Part shown: in pieces, positions 27,900-39,000 of the stretch
How positions within the stretch are numbered: the first letter of the stretch is position 1
How the letters are laid out: every line of letters starts with the position of its first letter
Source: Gadus chalcogrammus
Taxonomy: Eukaryota; Chordata; Actinopteri; Gadiformes; Gadidae
Direction: 5' to 3'
DNA: 64,000 bases
Assembly: GCF_026213295.1 (NCBI RefSeq)
Contig: NC_079424.1
Location: 19,919,488-19,983,487 of the forward strand
Program-made: the position numbers and the translations under genes
Notes under the pieces: model-generated
What the model saw: only the letters and a program-made list of their open reading frames with translations
Told to the model about the DNA's origin: nothing
Database searches by the model: none

Positions 27900-29250
27900 T
27901 TTGCCACATGGTTACTTCATTATGACTTACATTGCCATGAACTTTCCTTTTCCTTTCCTCTTTCATTAAAGATAAAACCAGTGATTATAATGTTTAGATC
28001 AGCTGACTGAATCAAGTCTTTTATGTACAAAGTCCACATTTATAACTTTACCTGCTGCCAATATTTACTGAAAGTGTGATGTGGTATTTTCTGAGAATAT
28101 CAATGATTTAGGGCTAGGCTGAGCATTGCTATATGTGTGTATACCCAGGTGGAAAAGGCATTGATAAATAGTCAAATCTCTTGCTCCATCGCTAGTGTAT
28201 CTCTTACCTATGCATAACTTTGCTATTCAAGGCATTTTATGCGGCCTTACATACAGTCCTCTAAAGTCAGGTCCAGGGTAGTAATTTTAACTGTTGTTAA
28301 GGATGAACACAAAGGGGAAAGGGTTTAATATGCAATACACTTGAAACAGATTAATACCTCACAAATACAGATTAGTACCTTACTCTTTATCTGTCAATGG
28401 GAATTAATAAACAGGTATAGGAAGAAGGTCTGATTATGTTTTACTTTATTAAATCAAATTGATTAAATTAACTGGGAACTGTGTAATTGTGATAATAGAT
28501 ACTGCTTTGCCACTTTCATCCACAATTATCAAGGCTCAAATGATTTTCAGGGTGAATTTACTTGAAAGGACAATTTATGACAGCACCTGCTATGAAGATC
28601 GTTGCTGCACTTGTATAAGAATATATATAGGCACGTTTGTTACACTGACAAATGTGGCAAATCATTTGAGTAAAGTTAAAACGATAAATAATCCATGTAT
28701 GGTTTAGCTTTTTTCTTAGCAGTCCAGTGGTTGTGTGCAGAGTTACAGTTGGGTTATCGGCATGCGGATGCATTCGCATGTATTCTTTTGGTTTGTAGTC
28801 TGGGAGACACACAACAAGAGTTGCAAAAGATTTGTTTTGGCCAACACTTATCAACGTATCTGTATAAAGTAGCTAATGATTGTGGATGAAATGCCTGTCA
28901 TCAAATTAAATTTGAGAAACACTGTCTATTTTGAAAGGTGACTCAAAACAAGAAGCAAACCATACTGTACATACTGGTCCCAGGTCTGGTAGGTCCAACT
29001 AGACTCTATATCCGGTGGGATCTTTGTTTTTGGATTATATATGATGTTGGCTTGATGCAAGGTCTATTCAAGTTTGTCTCATTTTGGAAACTTCCATGTG
29101 TTGCATTGCAGGAAAGTTCACAAGTTGTGTGGCTTCAGGGAAAATTCGTCAAGACAAAATACCAAAGGGAACAACTTTAGAACTATTGCGTTCCATATCG
29201 TTAATTCGATTCCTGAGAAGGCCACTAATGGCGTTAATCAGGTACTGCAC
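27900..29250. other. intergenic sequence, nothing recognised
   Basis: This is unique AT-rich sequence without simple repeats, exons or recognisable transposon ends. Confidence 0.5.
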
Positions 29251-29257
29251 GCGCGTG

Positions 29258-31477
29258 TTTGTGTAAAATAATTAATGAAAGCGGGCGCGTGTGTGTGCGT
29301 CTATCGGTTTAAACACGCGCAAACTAAACACGTAATGTATAATACAGTCAATGGCAATGTATATTAACGGGGGGACACATGCATATTAGTCGATAACGTA
29401 CAAGTCGATAACGATAAGGCATACAATACTGGGAAGAAACAATGTTTGTTAATGTATTGCGTATATCATTAAATAGAACCACAGTTACCACATATCACAT
29501 GTATGTTTTCTTTGCCGAAATTTATTTGAGGACTCAGTGTTTCTGAATTGTGGAAGAAAACGCTATTCCATGTGTGAATTAGGCCATATTATTTGGCAAT
29601 AAACTGAGCAATTTGAAGTTTGAAATTCATATAGTCATGCATCTGTCTCATCGGAGACTGCAAATGTGCTGTCAAAATATCAACTTGTCAGAGTTTGTGG
29701 CCAAGAAGGCAAGGAAAGTGACCTTCACTTAATCAATTGATGCTTCCATCTTATTTGTTGCAGTACCCTGCATGTTTATGTTTACTCTTGCCTTTTTAAT
29801 AATGTAATCTTTTCTATGACTAGCTGTTGCTAGCCACGTCCAAATAATTCAGATGTTCGAATGACCCTGTGTTTGTACATTAGACTTTGACACTGCAGTA
29901 GCTTCCGGTCGTGAGTTACAAATGTATTGCGCCGAGATGACGCGTGCGGTACAGCCAGAATAGCTGCGTGCCGTAGAACTAGAATAGCAATCTGAGACTG
30001 CCCTTGATTCATGAGCATGCATGTCAATGAGAGCAGGGCCTTGATTCCCCCCGCCCTCGACTCCCCCCGCGATGGCCCTGCATCTAATAGTACCATCAAA
30101 GGATAAGCAATAGGACCCACAGAATATGTAAATGTACTTTCTAAACGGACTGATGTGCTTTGCATTCTTTATGGACATATTAACTTATTGTTTCCTTTGT
30201 TTGCCAGATTAAAATGTTATGGTACACATTTTGGGTTTAAATGAAATCCCTTTCAGATAACCCTTTTTTGGTAGTGTCAAAAATGATGACCATCATTTTA
30301 GCAGATAGACACCTCTCTGACTAAATTACAGTTATGTAACGCTTAGTTAATAATTATTAATAAATAATAGTCAATATCAAATGAGATAAAAATATATAAT
30401 TGTCATAATCTTTAACAGTAAATCTATCAAACATACAGTAAAAAAAATACGTCCAGGACAAACTTTCTCATACTGCATTGGACAGCATTACATTATTTTA
30501 CACAGTACAGTAAGCACTGGTTTGAGGGACACAACTAATCTCATTTAAACAATCCGTGCTCGGCTGTATAGCGCAGATGCATTCAATACTTCCCTGGTCA
30601 ATACAACGCTAGGTCAAAGGCCTATAAAGGCTGCAGTGTGGCATAAGAAATGTGTTAATTTATTTATTGTTCCTCGACCACTGTTGCTGCTTGTTGTCAA
30701 TACAGAACAAGAGACAATGCTGCAGAGTTGTTTATTGACAGACCCATTAATCGAACAAATGCCCTTCTTTGTTACATCACATAAACAGCAAAGTCCTCAG
30801 TTCTCATGCTTCGCCTTTCTTGGTTTAACTTTTGTTTTCACCAGTCGACTCGCCACAACACATTCTAATGAGTGTGTTTTGCCTGGTAGTTCAACTAAGT
30901 GCTTTGCGTCCCTCTCGGCCATTATAGTTTTGCATAGACAGGGAAGGACAGAGCCTCCTTATGTAAATAAAGATAAAAAATATCCGCACAGTAGGATAAA
31001 TCAGATTTCTGTACGAGTAATACGAAGAAGCGGCTCCTTCTAAAAGGGACTTGCAGGTAGATCCCGACTATAATGGTTACACCAATACAATATCGATTTG
31101 ATATTTAGACTGAGTGGCAATCTGATAACCGATTTTCAACCCAATATTATTATTAGTTTTAAACAATCAAAAAATAATTAACCATAAGCTGCAACAAGCT
31201 GCAGCCACATCTAAGTGGCTGCAGATATAGATAATTCATGATTATCATGAATTTACAACAGATTACATTTCAATAGTAATTAGATGTATAGCCAGCCTTA
31301 CTAATATGCCGTTGCTCTATTTGATGTCTTGTCTTATAACTTCAGCTTCTGCATAAGTGTCAGCGTCCCTCAGTCCCTTAAAAGTTTAAACTGATTAGGT
31401 TTAACTACTGAAAACTCATCTATTCAGAGTGCATCTTGCCCATGAAAATATTGTAGCATTTAAAGCAGTTTACACAT

Positions 31478-31508
<31 letters not shown>

Positions 31509-32000
31509 TTTGAATACATATATATATATATAAATATATATATATGTATTCAAATTATTGTTGCACTTTTTTTGTTATATATTCATTGCTGAATGCACTT
31601 ATTGTAAGTTGCTTAGGGCAAAAGACAAATCAATTAAATTTATGTAAAGTAGTGTAATGATGATTATTATTGATATTTTGACAGCGTTTTCTTCTACAAC
31701 TTCCGAAATACTGAGTCGTCATGTAAATTGCGGCAAAGAAAACTTAACACATATATGATATGCGGTCCTGTGGCCGCAACTGTGGGTCTATTTAATGATA
31801 TGCGGCAATACATTAACGCACATCGTTTCATACCAGTATTGTACACGTTATCGTTATCGACTTGTGTTCCTAATATGCATGTGTCCCCCGTTAATGTACA
31901 TTACCATGGACTGTATTATGCGTTACGTTTAGTTTGCATGTGTTTTAACAGATGGATGCACACACGTGCGCCTGCATTCATTCAGTCATTTTAACACTCA
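29258..32000. mobile_element. 2.7-kb segment with ~300-bp inverted arms (putative TIR element)
   Basis: The arm at about 29258-29564 is the reverse complement of the arm at about 31683-32000, at an eye-estimated 75-80% identity with small indels. Shared blocks include GCAAACTAAAC, ATTAACGGGGGACACATGCA, CAAGTCGATAACGATAA, ATATCATTAAATAGA, TTTTCTTTGCCG and GAAGAAAACGCT. The interior (29565-31682) has no long open frame and no transposase that I can recognise. It may be a dead DNA transposon with long terminal inverted repeats, or two opposed copies of one repeat. I could not find a clear target-site duplication. Confidence 0.6.
31504..31559. repeat. AT-rich palindrome
   Basis: AATAATTTGAATACATATAT is mirrored as its reverse complement around a (TA)n centre, giving arms of about 25 bp. 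It is directly followed by a common fish repeat end at about 31580-31650 (GAATGCACTTATTGTAAGTT), so it may be the hairpin terminus of that repeat. Confidence 0.75.
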
Positions 32001-33042
32001 CTCACGGTAAAAGAATGTTTCCTCACGATCAAATGCTCATCAATCCTAAAAGTTATGTCATGTCGGTGTCAAGAAAATATGTGTTTGCTGTAAGTTTTTG
32101 CAGATGCATTGGTTTAAATACAACTTATTACCGCTGTATCAGCTGTTTCACAAATAATTTAACCAACCTTATTAATTACCATAAAAGGAGATTTTGTTTT
32201 CAAAGGCTTGGATACAGCCTACGTTTGCTCGAGTTTATTATTGTTATTATTATTACTAGAGTTTTCGTAAACCTCTAGTTGTAATTAAACCCATAGCGAT
32301 AATGTGGAAACCCCAGTCGATAATGTAACAAATTTCTGAGCGCATAATATAATAGCATTTTGCCTATAATTTTACAACGTATAACATTTGTTCACCACTA
32401 ATGACTCTTAAAAGAAGTGCAACATTTTAATATTTTTTAACCATTCAGCGAATAAAAGGCAACAGGCTGATTATCATTTAGGGGGCCACTGAATGAAACG
32501 CAGAAGCGTCATCAACACGCCCACTGAAGTGGTGTGAGAAATACAGACTTTATACTCCTCATTCACATATAAGGTAATTCACATTTCCTAGAGAGATAAT
32601 ACTACCTCAGGGGTAGTATTATTCAGGAGATTTTCAGGGTTCAAATGTCAGGATATGTTGTTCACACATACGGCCCGTCAGGAGAATATCAGGACTTCCA
32701 CGTATGTCTGAAATCAGCTAGTGTGTGAGCATTTGATTACATTATAAAATGTGTCAATTTATGGTAACAGGGGTAATTGTTTAATGGAAAGTGTAGTATA
32801 CTATTCATGCAAATCAATTATTAAATAGCTTTTACTGTTATTCAGGGCAGAAAAGTGCATTGACATATTAAAATGGAAGGCAACTACTATTGGTTAGTTG
32901 AAAATAATAATCAACATTGTGATTAAACATCTCTTCCAGTATCCTGTACGAAGACAGGCAGCAGTAGCCTACGGTCACACAAAACATACGATAAATAAAA
33001 AAACTAAAGCAGTCCACAGGGGGGAGGGGGATATCAATATCG

Positions 33043-33219
33043 CAAGACATTTGGGGAGGTTTAAGGAGGAGCGAAATATTAAGTTTGATCAACAAAGTGT
33101 AAAGACATTTTGGGAGGCTCAAGGAGAGGAGTAATATTAAGTTTGATCAACAAAGTGTAAAGACATTTTGGGAGGCTCAAGGAGGGAGTAATATTACATT
33201 TGAGCAACAAAGTGTAGTC
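33043..33219 (+). repeat. 58-bp tandem repeat, about three copies
   Basis: Units share AGTTTGATCAACAAAGTGT and AAGACATTTTGGGAGGCTCA. The repeat is seen at 33083 and 33141 (58 bases apart), with a third diverged unit (CATTTGAGCAACAAAGTGT) near 33197 and a partial unit before 33076. It lies about 80 bases upstream of the TCACGTGA motif and putative first exon at 33366. Confidence 0.85.
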
Positions 33220-33297
33220 TTGTGGTGGACTCTATAGACCTACTGTGTTATTGACATGTTTTCGTTCTGTGTTACAGGGACATTTTCTCTTTAAGAA

Positions 33298-33305
33298 TCA
33301 CGTGA
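33298..33305. promoter_or_regulatory. TCACGTGA palindromic E-box
   Basis: TCACGTGA followed by C matches the CLEAR/USF/MITF-type E-box. It lies 61 bases before a start codon in good context with a splice donor, so it could be a promoter element. A single 8-bp match has limited weight. Confidence 0.35.
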
Positions 33306-33365
33306 CTTCTGTGTTGATATGCCGATCGGTGCGAAGTTTGAATTTAACGGTTTTTATATGACAAA

Positions 33366-33392
33366 ATGAGCGACCCGCCGTTGCCTGTCGAG
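33366..33392 (+). CDS. speculative first coding exon of an unknown gene
   Basis: An ATG with A at -3 opens the peptide MSDPPLPVE, and the frame runs directly into GAG|GTGAGA, a good splice donor at 33393. The upstream sequence has an E-box and is locally CpG-containing. I do not recognise the N-terminus and find no downstream exon in the window. The next ~300 bases include a (TG)n tract. This could equally be chance. Confidence 0.25.
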
Positions 33393-33561
33393 GTGAGAAA
33401 TTGTCTCTTCTTCCCTCGCAATTTCTACAGTCTATAGACAGAACATGTTACCTGGCAGTTTGTCATGACGTCTTACCTGGGCGAGTGTCGCTTCGGTGTG
33501 TGCGCGTGCGTGTGTGTTCTTACCTTTGAGTGTTCCGATGGCGGAGCTGTTAAACGTCTTT

Positions 33562-33708
<147 letters not shown>

Positions 33709-34188
33709 CCGTCCACGAGCCGGGCATATCAAACTGTTTATAGCCCTGCCTTGAGGTGATTATCCCTTACATGATACATGCATCAGTGTAGTCCCTCTAC
33801 TTGAATTTATATTACTAAATTTATATTTATATTTACTGCACTTATTGTAACTCTATGCTGCTCTGATAGTTCTCTGATAATTCATGTACAAACATGGGCT
33901 CTTGCCCTTAACTTGACTTTAAGGGTTTATAAAATCTTGAGGGTATGTATGTTTACAAACAAATCCAAGGAAAATATTGTATTATGGGACATATTATACC
34001 ACCAGGTGTGAGTGTGATTAGCCTTACAAGCCGTTTCGAAAAACTGCCCCATATGACATCACTAGTGGGCGTGTCCACCTAGATGTGTGCTGGATAGATC
34101 AGTCTACCAGCCTACCCAGTGGACTGAAGTAAACGTTGCTCATCTATCCAGCACAGATCTAGGTGGATACGCCCACTAGTGATGTCAT

Positions 34189-35391
34189 CAGGGGCGGACT
34201 GGCCATCGGGAGGTTCGGGAGATTTCCCGAACGGCCGGACGATTTCAGGCCGAGCCGGCCGGCCGTAATTCTTTTTTATTTTTTTTATTATAATTTTTTT
34301 TATTATTTTTTTGTAAAAGATGTAAAAAAAAATGAAAAAGTTAAGTAAGCCGTGATTTGGGGTGGCCTGCTACCGGATATTCTTACTTACAGCGCGAAAC
34401 GGAGCTCTTGCCTGATGGTGAAACGGGGCCGATGTATTACTGTCAATTTAGAGGGGGGAGCATCCCCACAGTGTATGGGGGCAAAGCGAGCGGCCAAAGC
34501 AGCAGAGCAGCCGAACGGCCCCTCCCAACTTGGACTGCTCCGCGGTCCGTCATTTCTGATTGGCTCAGCCTGACACACGGCCGGGTCACTTACCCGGTAC
34601 TTCTCGTTGATCTCACTGAAGTTACACAGAAATACGAAAATGTCAAAAAGGAAAAAAGGAGAGTTGAGGTTGAAAAGGAAAAAAATGTTAGAGCAAGACG
34701 CAGCCAAATGTGCTAAATTAACCGACCTTTTCCGTGGAAAAGCCAAGGTTGACGGCGACGCCCATGTCAGCGAGACCAATGGTTCGGCGGGAACAGGACA
34801 CAGTAGTATAGCTATGACAGGTGCACTAGCGAGCATGTTTGGCAATATAAAAATGACTTGAACTAATTATGGAAGTACCAGAGACGTCATAATTCATAAT
34901 ATTGTAATGCCCACGGAAGAGGCAGTGAATGAAGTATTGATTAGAGAGCGATTTATTAGATACCACCGCTAATAAACCATTGGAACACTTCAACACCAGT
35001 AACCACAGCAACGCACAACAAACCCCGGCCTGCCCCCATCTCCCAAACCCTGTGTATGTGTATGACAATTTTTTTCCACTAAAATAATTGTATCTTGCAC
35101 TATTTAGATCATTTTCAGCCTTGATTTACCTTTCTAGGCACATGCAATTTCTAATATTTTGTACATGGACAAGATTGCTTATAAAATATTTCCCAGTGAT
35201 CTTCACAATATTCTAAACACATGCACATCCCAACATTGACATGCCGTTGCAATGCACATATCCACGGATAAGGACTAGTTTTTATTATTTTACACGGCAA
35301 AAAAAATTCTACGCGCGCTATTCCCGCGGTCTCCTAAAAGGCCTCTCCATCCCAAAGTCCCGGGCCAAATTTTTGGGCCAGTCCATCCCTG
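34189..35391 (+). mobile_element. non-autonomous hAT-superfamily transposon, 1203 bp
   Basis: The element is bounded by a perfect 8-bp direct repeat GATGTCAT (34181-34188 and 35392-35399), the target-site length of hAT elements. The termini are imperfect inverted repeats: CAGGGGCGGACTGGCC at the left and, reverse-complemented, CAGGGATGGACTGGCCC at the right. It has landed inside one stem of a foldback MITE. It carries only an N-terminal transposase-like remnant, so it would need a transposase supplied in trans. The exact target duplication suggests a fairly recent insertion. Confidence 0.92.
34640..34861 (+). pseudogene. truncated hAT transposase-like ORF
   Basis: This is a 73-codon frame starting MSKRKKGELRLKRKKMLEQD, continuing with AAKCAKLTDLF and ending GNIKMT. 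The basic start followed by 'KLTDLF' resembles the N-terminus of fish hAT-type proteins of the ZMYM-like group (typically MSKRK...K...KLxxFF). The zinc-finger, catalytic DDE/RNase-H-like and dimerisation regions are all missing. The frame stays open to a stop shortly after. It probably reflects an internally deleted element rather than a functional protein. Confidence 0.55.
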
Positions 35392-35889
35392 GATGTCATA
35401 TGGGGCATATTTTAGAAACGGCTTGTCAGGCCAATCACACTCATATTATACCACCTGGTGGTATAATATATCCCCATTAATTGTATTATTAATCTGTTTG
35501 TCACCCGTCAGCTGATGCAAGCTCATAAGGATGATAATGAAGTCCTAAGTAGCAGAAGAATTTCATTTATCAAGCCCTCAAATATAATTTATGCTATTAT
35601 GAACTTAAATAACCAACAGTGAAACAAATAAAAAGCATAAAAAAAAAATATGTTTAAATTATCATAACTATAATATGATATTCCAGACATCTAGCTGTGA
35701 TACGGCTTGTTTTGACATGACATCATTAAGGGTAATTGAACTAAGAGCTAATTTTGCATTTCAAGATGTTTTTTATGACTAAATGTCAGAAGAATCGGGT
35801 GGACAGGCGCATTGTTGGAAGGATCACAAACGTTGCTGTTGGCGTGTCTTTACGTCCTATTATTAATTCCAAACGCTTACATCTTCAAT

Positions 35890-36018
<129 letters not shown>

Positions 36019-36019
36019 A

Positions 36020-39000
36020 GTCTTATCATCCTGGTTTGTTGGTATTATAAATGGATGCAGAATTGTTATTTTGACCAATTTATGCCTGGTTCTACTCAGG
36101 GAAATAATGAGAGTTACAGCTATGTATCGCAGAGCATTTCATTTAAATGCAAATGAATGTATCATTATCTCTTTCTCTGTGGAGAGCAGTGGACCAGTGA
36201 CATGGGTCACGTGAAACCAGACAAATTAAATGACGTCTGAGAAGAATTGTTATCGCATAGGGACAATTATCACAACTCTATTCCGTTCTCCGGCTTCAAG
36301 AAAACAAACGTAATGCTTTCATCGGCTCTCCCGGTGATGAATGAGAGTGTGTTGTTATCCGGGCCTGGGTTATACTTTACCGTGAACGATGAAATGTGCA
36401 CGTGCACCGATGCCGTGATGAATGGCCACGGCGGCCTTGTGACCAAAAGGAAAGCCGGAGTTGGACTTGAGACTGGAGCTGCCAGGGATTCAAGGTTGAC
36501 AAGCTGCCCACAGGGAGGGCTTCACTGACAGGGTATAATGCATCCCCCCCCCCCCTATAGCTTAATGGACCTGTAAACACACGGTATGGGCAATGGGAGG
36601 TGGTCGGAACAGACGGCTCACGCTGGACAATGATTGGTTTTGTCCCACATTTCACCCTCATGGCCCTGATACACGTCAGCTAGACAGTTTTGATTTTGAT
36701 ATAGAACATGTTGGGAGGATAGTCTTGCGTGTTGTAGTGGCTACTCCCAAACCGAGGGTTCTTGCGGTGATCCCGATGTCCCAAGCCATACATGTAAGAA
36801 TCCTGGTGCAGGATAAGTAACCCCCTACTATATTTTTGGACTGTGAGACGCTTTGAATAAACGCCTAGGAAGACCATCCGTTGCCGCTTTTGACATTGAA
36901 CACAATCTGTTCAGATAATATCCTAGGATCTGACTGTATTCATGCCAGATCTACTGCCATACGACCGTTGTCCAAAGCAATTAGGGTTTTCAAATCTAAC
37001 TACGACCAACAGAGATCCCAGTTCACGTCAAACATTGACTAACAACGATTGAACGACTCCGGAAACATTTGGCCGCATTGGTTCTTTCACGGGAGCCGCA
37101 TGCAGCTTTATAATCACCCCCCATAATAACAACGTTTGCCTCTCTGTCTCTGCAAAAGACAAAGGAGAACCTGCATCCCCTGCTGTGCGGTGGCATCACC
37201 TCTGCTGCCTGCCCCAGCACCTGGAGTATTTGCTTTTGCTGACGGTGTTAGATGGACCTGCCCTCTCCTCTCCCACGGCTGGTTTGCATTGCATGCAGGA
37301 ACAAAAAACACAGGCTGTAATCACAGAGCGGGCCCCATGCAGACAATGCAAAATGCGTACAAATACACAGGTGTAGGTGCAGGGGAGCGTTCACCCCCTT
37401 TTGTGTGGTTTCACTGTGTGACTCGGCCAAATAAAGAACGCATTTGAATAGCAGGTGTGGAAACTGCACAGCCCTGACCGCCGTCGTGCTCAGATATGCT
37501 GGGTTAGAGTTGGGGTTTGTTAGAGTAGGTTTTGTCTGATTGCATGCTTCCATCTCCAACAGTGAAATGATTTTATACTATATGTATTTAAATTTGCTTT
37601 TAGAATTAGCCATGGCATATGCAATGTGCGTAGGGAAGGATTTGTAATTTTCTTTTTCGTTTGTCGTTTTCTTTTTGTAAATGTGTAAACAGACATGAAC
37701 ATTTAAAACAATGCCAATAAAAAACAAAACAATGAAATCGCAGATGAAAGGGCTTTCAGTGTCTGAGAAAAATAGCCTACACAATAGCTTACAATCAATT
37801 GAATAGGTGAAATATACAAAAATAATAAAATTAGCATATTCTTTCAATCAGTGCATAATGTCTTTGCTATTTGTTCATTTGGTCACTTTCTTGTGAAAAC
37901 ATTATCTGAAGTAGAGCGAAGAAGTGAAGCAAATGGCTGTTTCCACCAAAGCGTAATGAGGTTTTCGAAGACACTGAAGTAAAACCTAAATAAGCCAGAA
38001 CTGAAGAGCGTGACAGAAAAATGGCTTCTCCTCAAATAAGTCATGTGTAACAATAAAAACAAAACAGGGGAGAAGTTAAATTAAATTACAGCTCCCCTAC
38101 ACCATGATAACCCCCTCCCCCCAGATCTCCTGTCTGGAATCTATGTCTATTCAGCTAGCCAAGGTGGATGTGGTTTGTCTCTTCATGGCCTATGCCCTTT
38201 CCCAAATAGTGTGCTGGAAACAGATAAACAGATGCAACGTTTGTTTCTGCCTTAAATATTCTATCACTAACTCAATTTAGGGTTCTGACGTAGGCCTGTG
38301 AAACAACGTTGGAATGGTTGTCACCAGTAACCAAGTGTTTTCAAAGATCAGCAAAAGAAAACAGGTGGGCTTGAGATAAGGGTCTCAGACAAAACTTAAA
38401 CTCTAATGGTACTCCTCATCTACTGTAAAATCTTGAATCAACCAAAATATGCCTTTGTCTAAGCTTTTATTTTCAGTGTCTCACATGAGCAACGATGTGG
38501 CAGTTTCAAACATAACAAAATATCCCCAGAATGACAATTAATTTCACGATTAGTAGTAACTACACAATGACCAAATACCCGAACTACCAACATAATAACT
38601 AACGTTCTAATGGTCCTAAACTCCGAGAATGGCAACGGTCATTGCAATGTGAAATAGTGATATACAAGCCCTATATACTCACTGTTAAATTCAAATTTCA
38701 ACATCCTCAGTCCTGCATCTGGCACAGTGTTCATCCGCCAAAGGACCTTCTATTCACTTGGTCTAATTATTGAAGGGTGTTTGTCTTGTTTCCTTGAAGA
38801 TCATTGAGCCAGGGTGACACTTAATGGCTAATGTAAGGAACACTAGATGGCTAGATAGATGCCTTTGAAACACTTTGAGCCCTTCAATGCACACCAATTA
38901 CACTGTCATAAACAAGCTGCTGGAACACTAAAACTCTAATGCTAGCAGTAAACCACCCAAATTATGGAGACCTTACTTTTTTTGTAACTTATTTAGAACA

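Larger units (their letters stand above)
33986..35475. mobile_element. foldback MITE interrupted by a hAT element
   Basis: The left end begins GGGACATATTATACCACCAG and the right end is its reverse complement (GGGGATATATTATACCACCA), with long extended arms. Left arm 33986-34099 pairs with 34142-34188 plus 35400-35475 around a 42-base loop. Without the insertion the element would be about 279 bp and almost wholly palindromic. It has no coding capacity. The target-site duplication is unclear: TTGTATTAT occurs just outside both ends but is offset by a few bases on the right. The right arm carries about 9 extra bases compared with the left. Confidence 0.85.
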
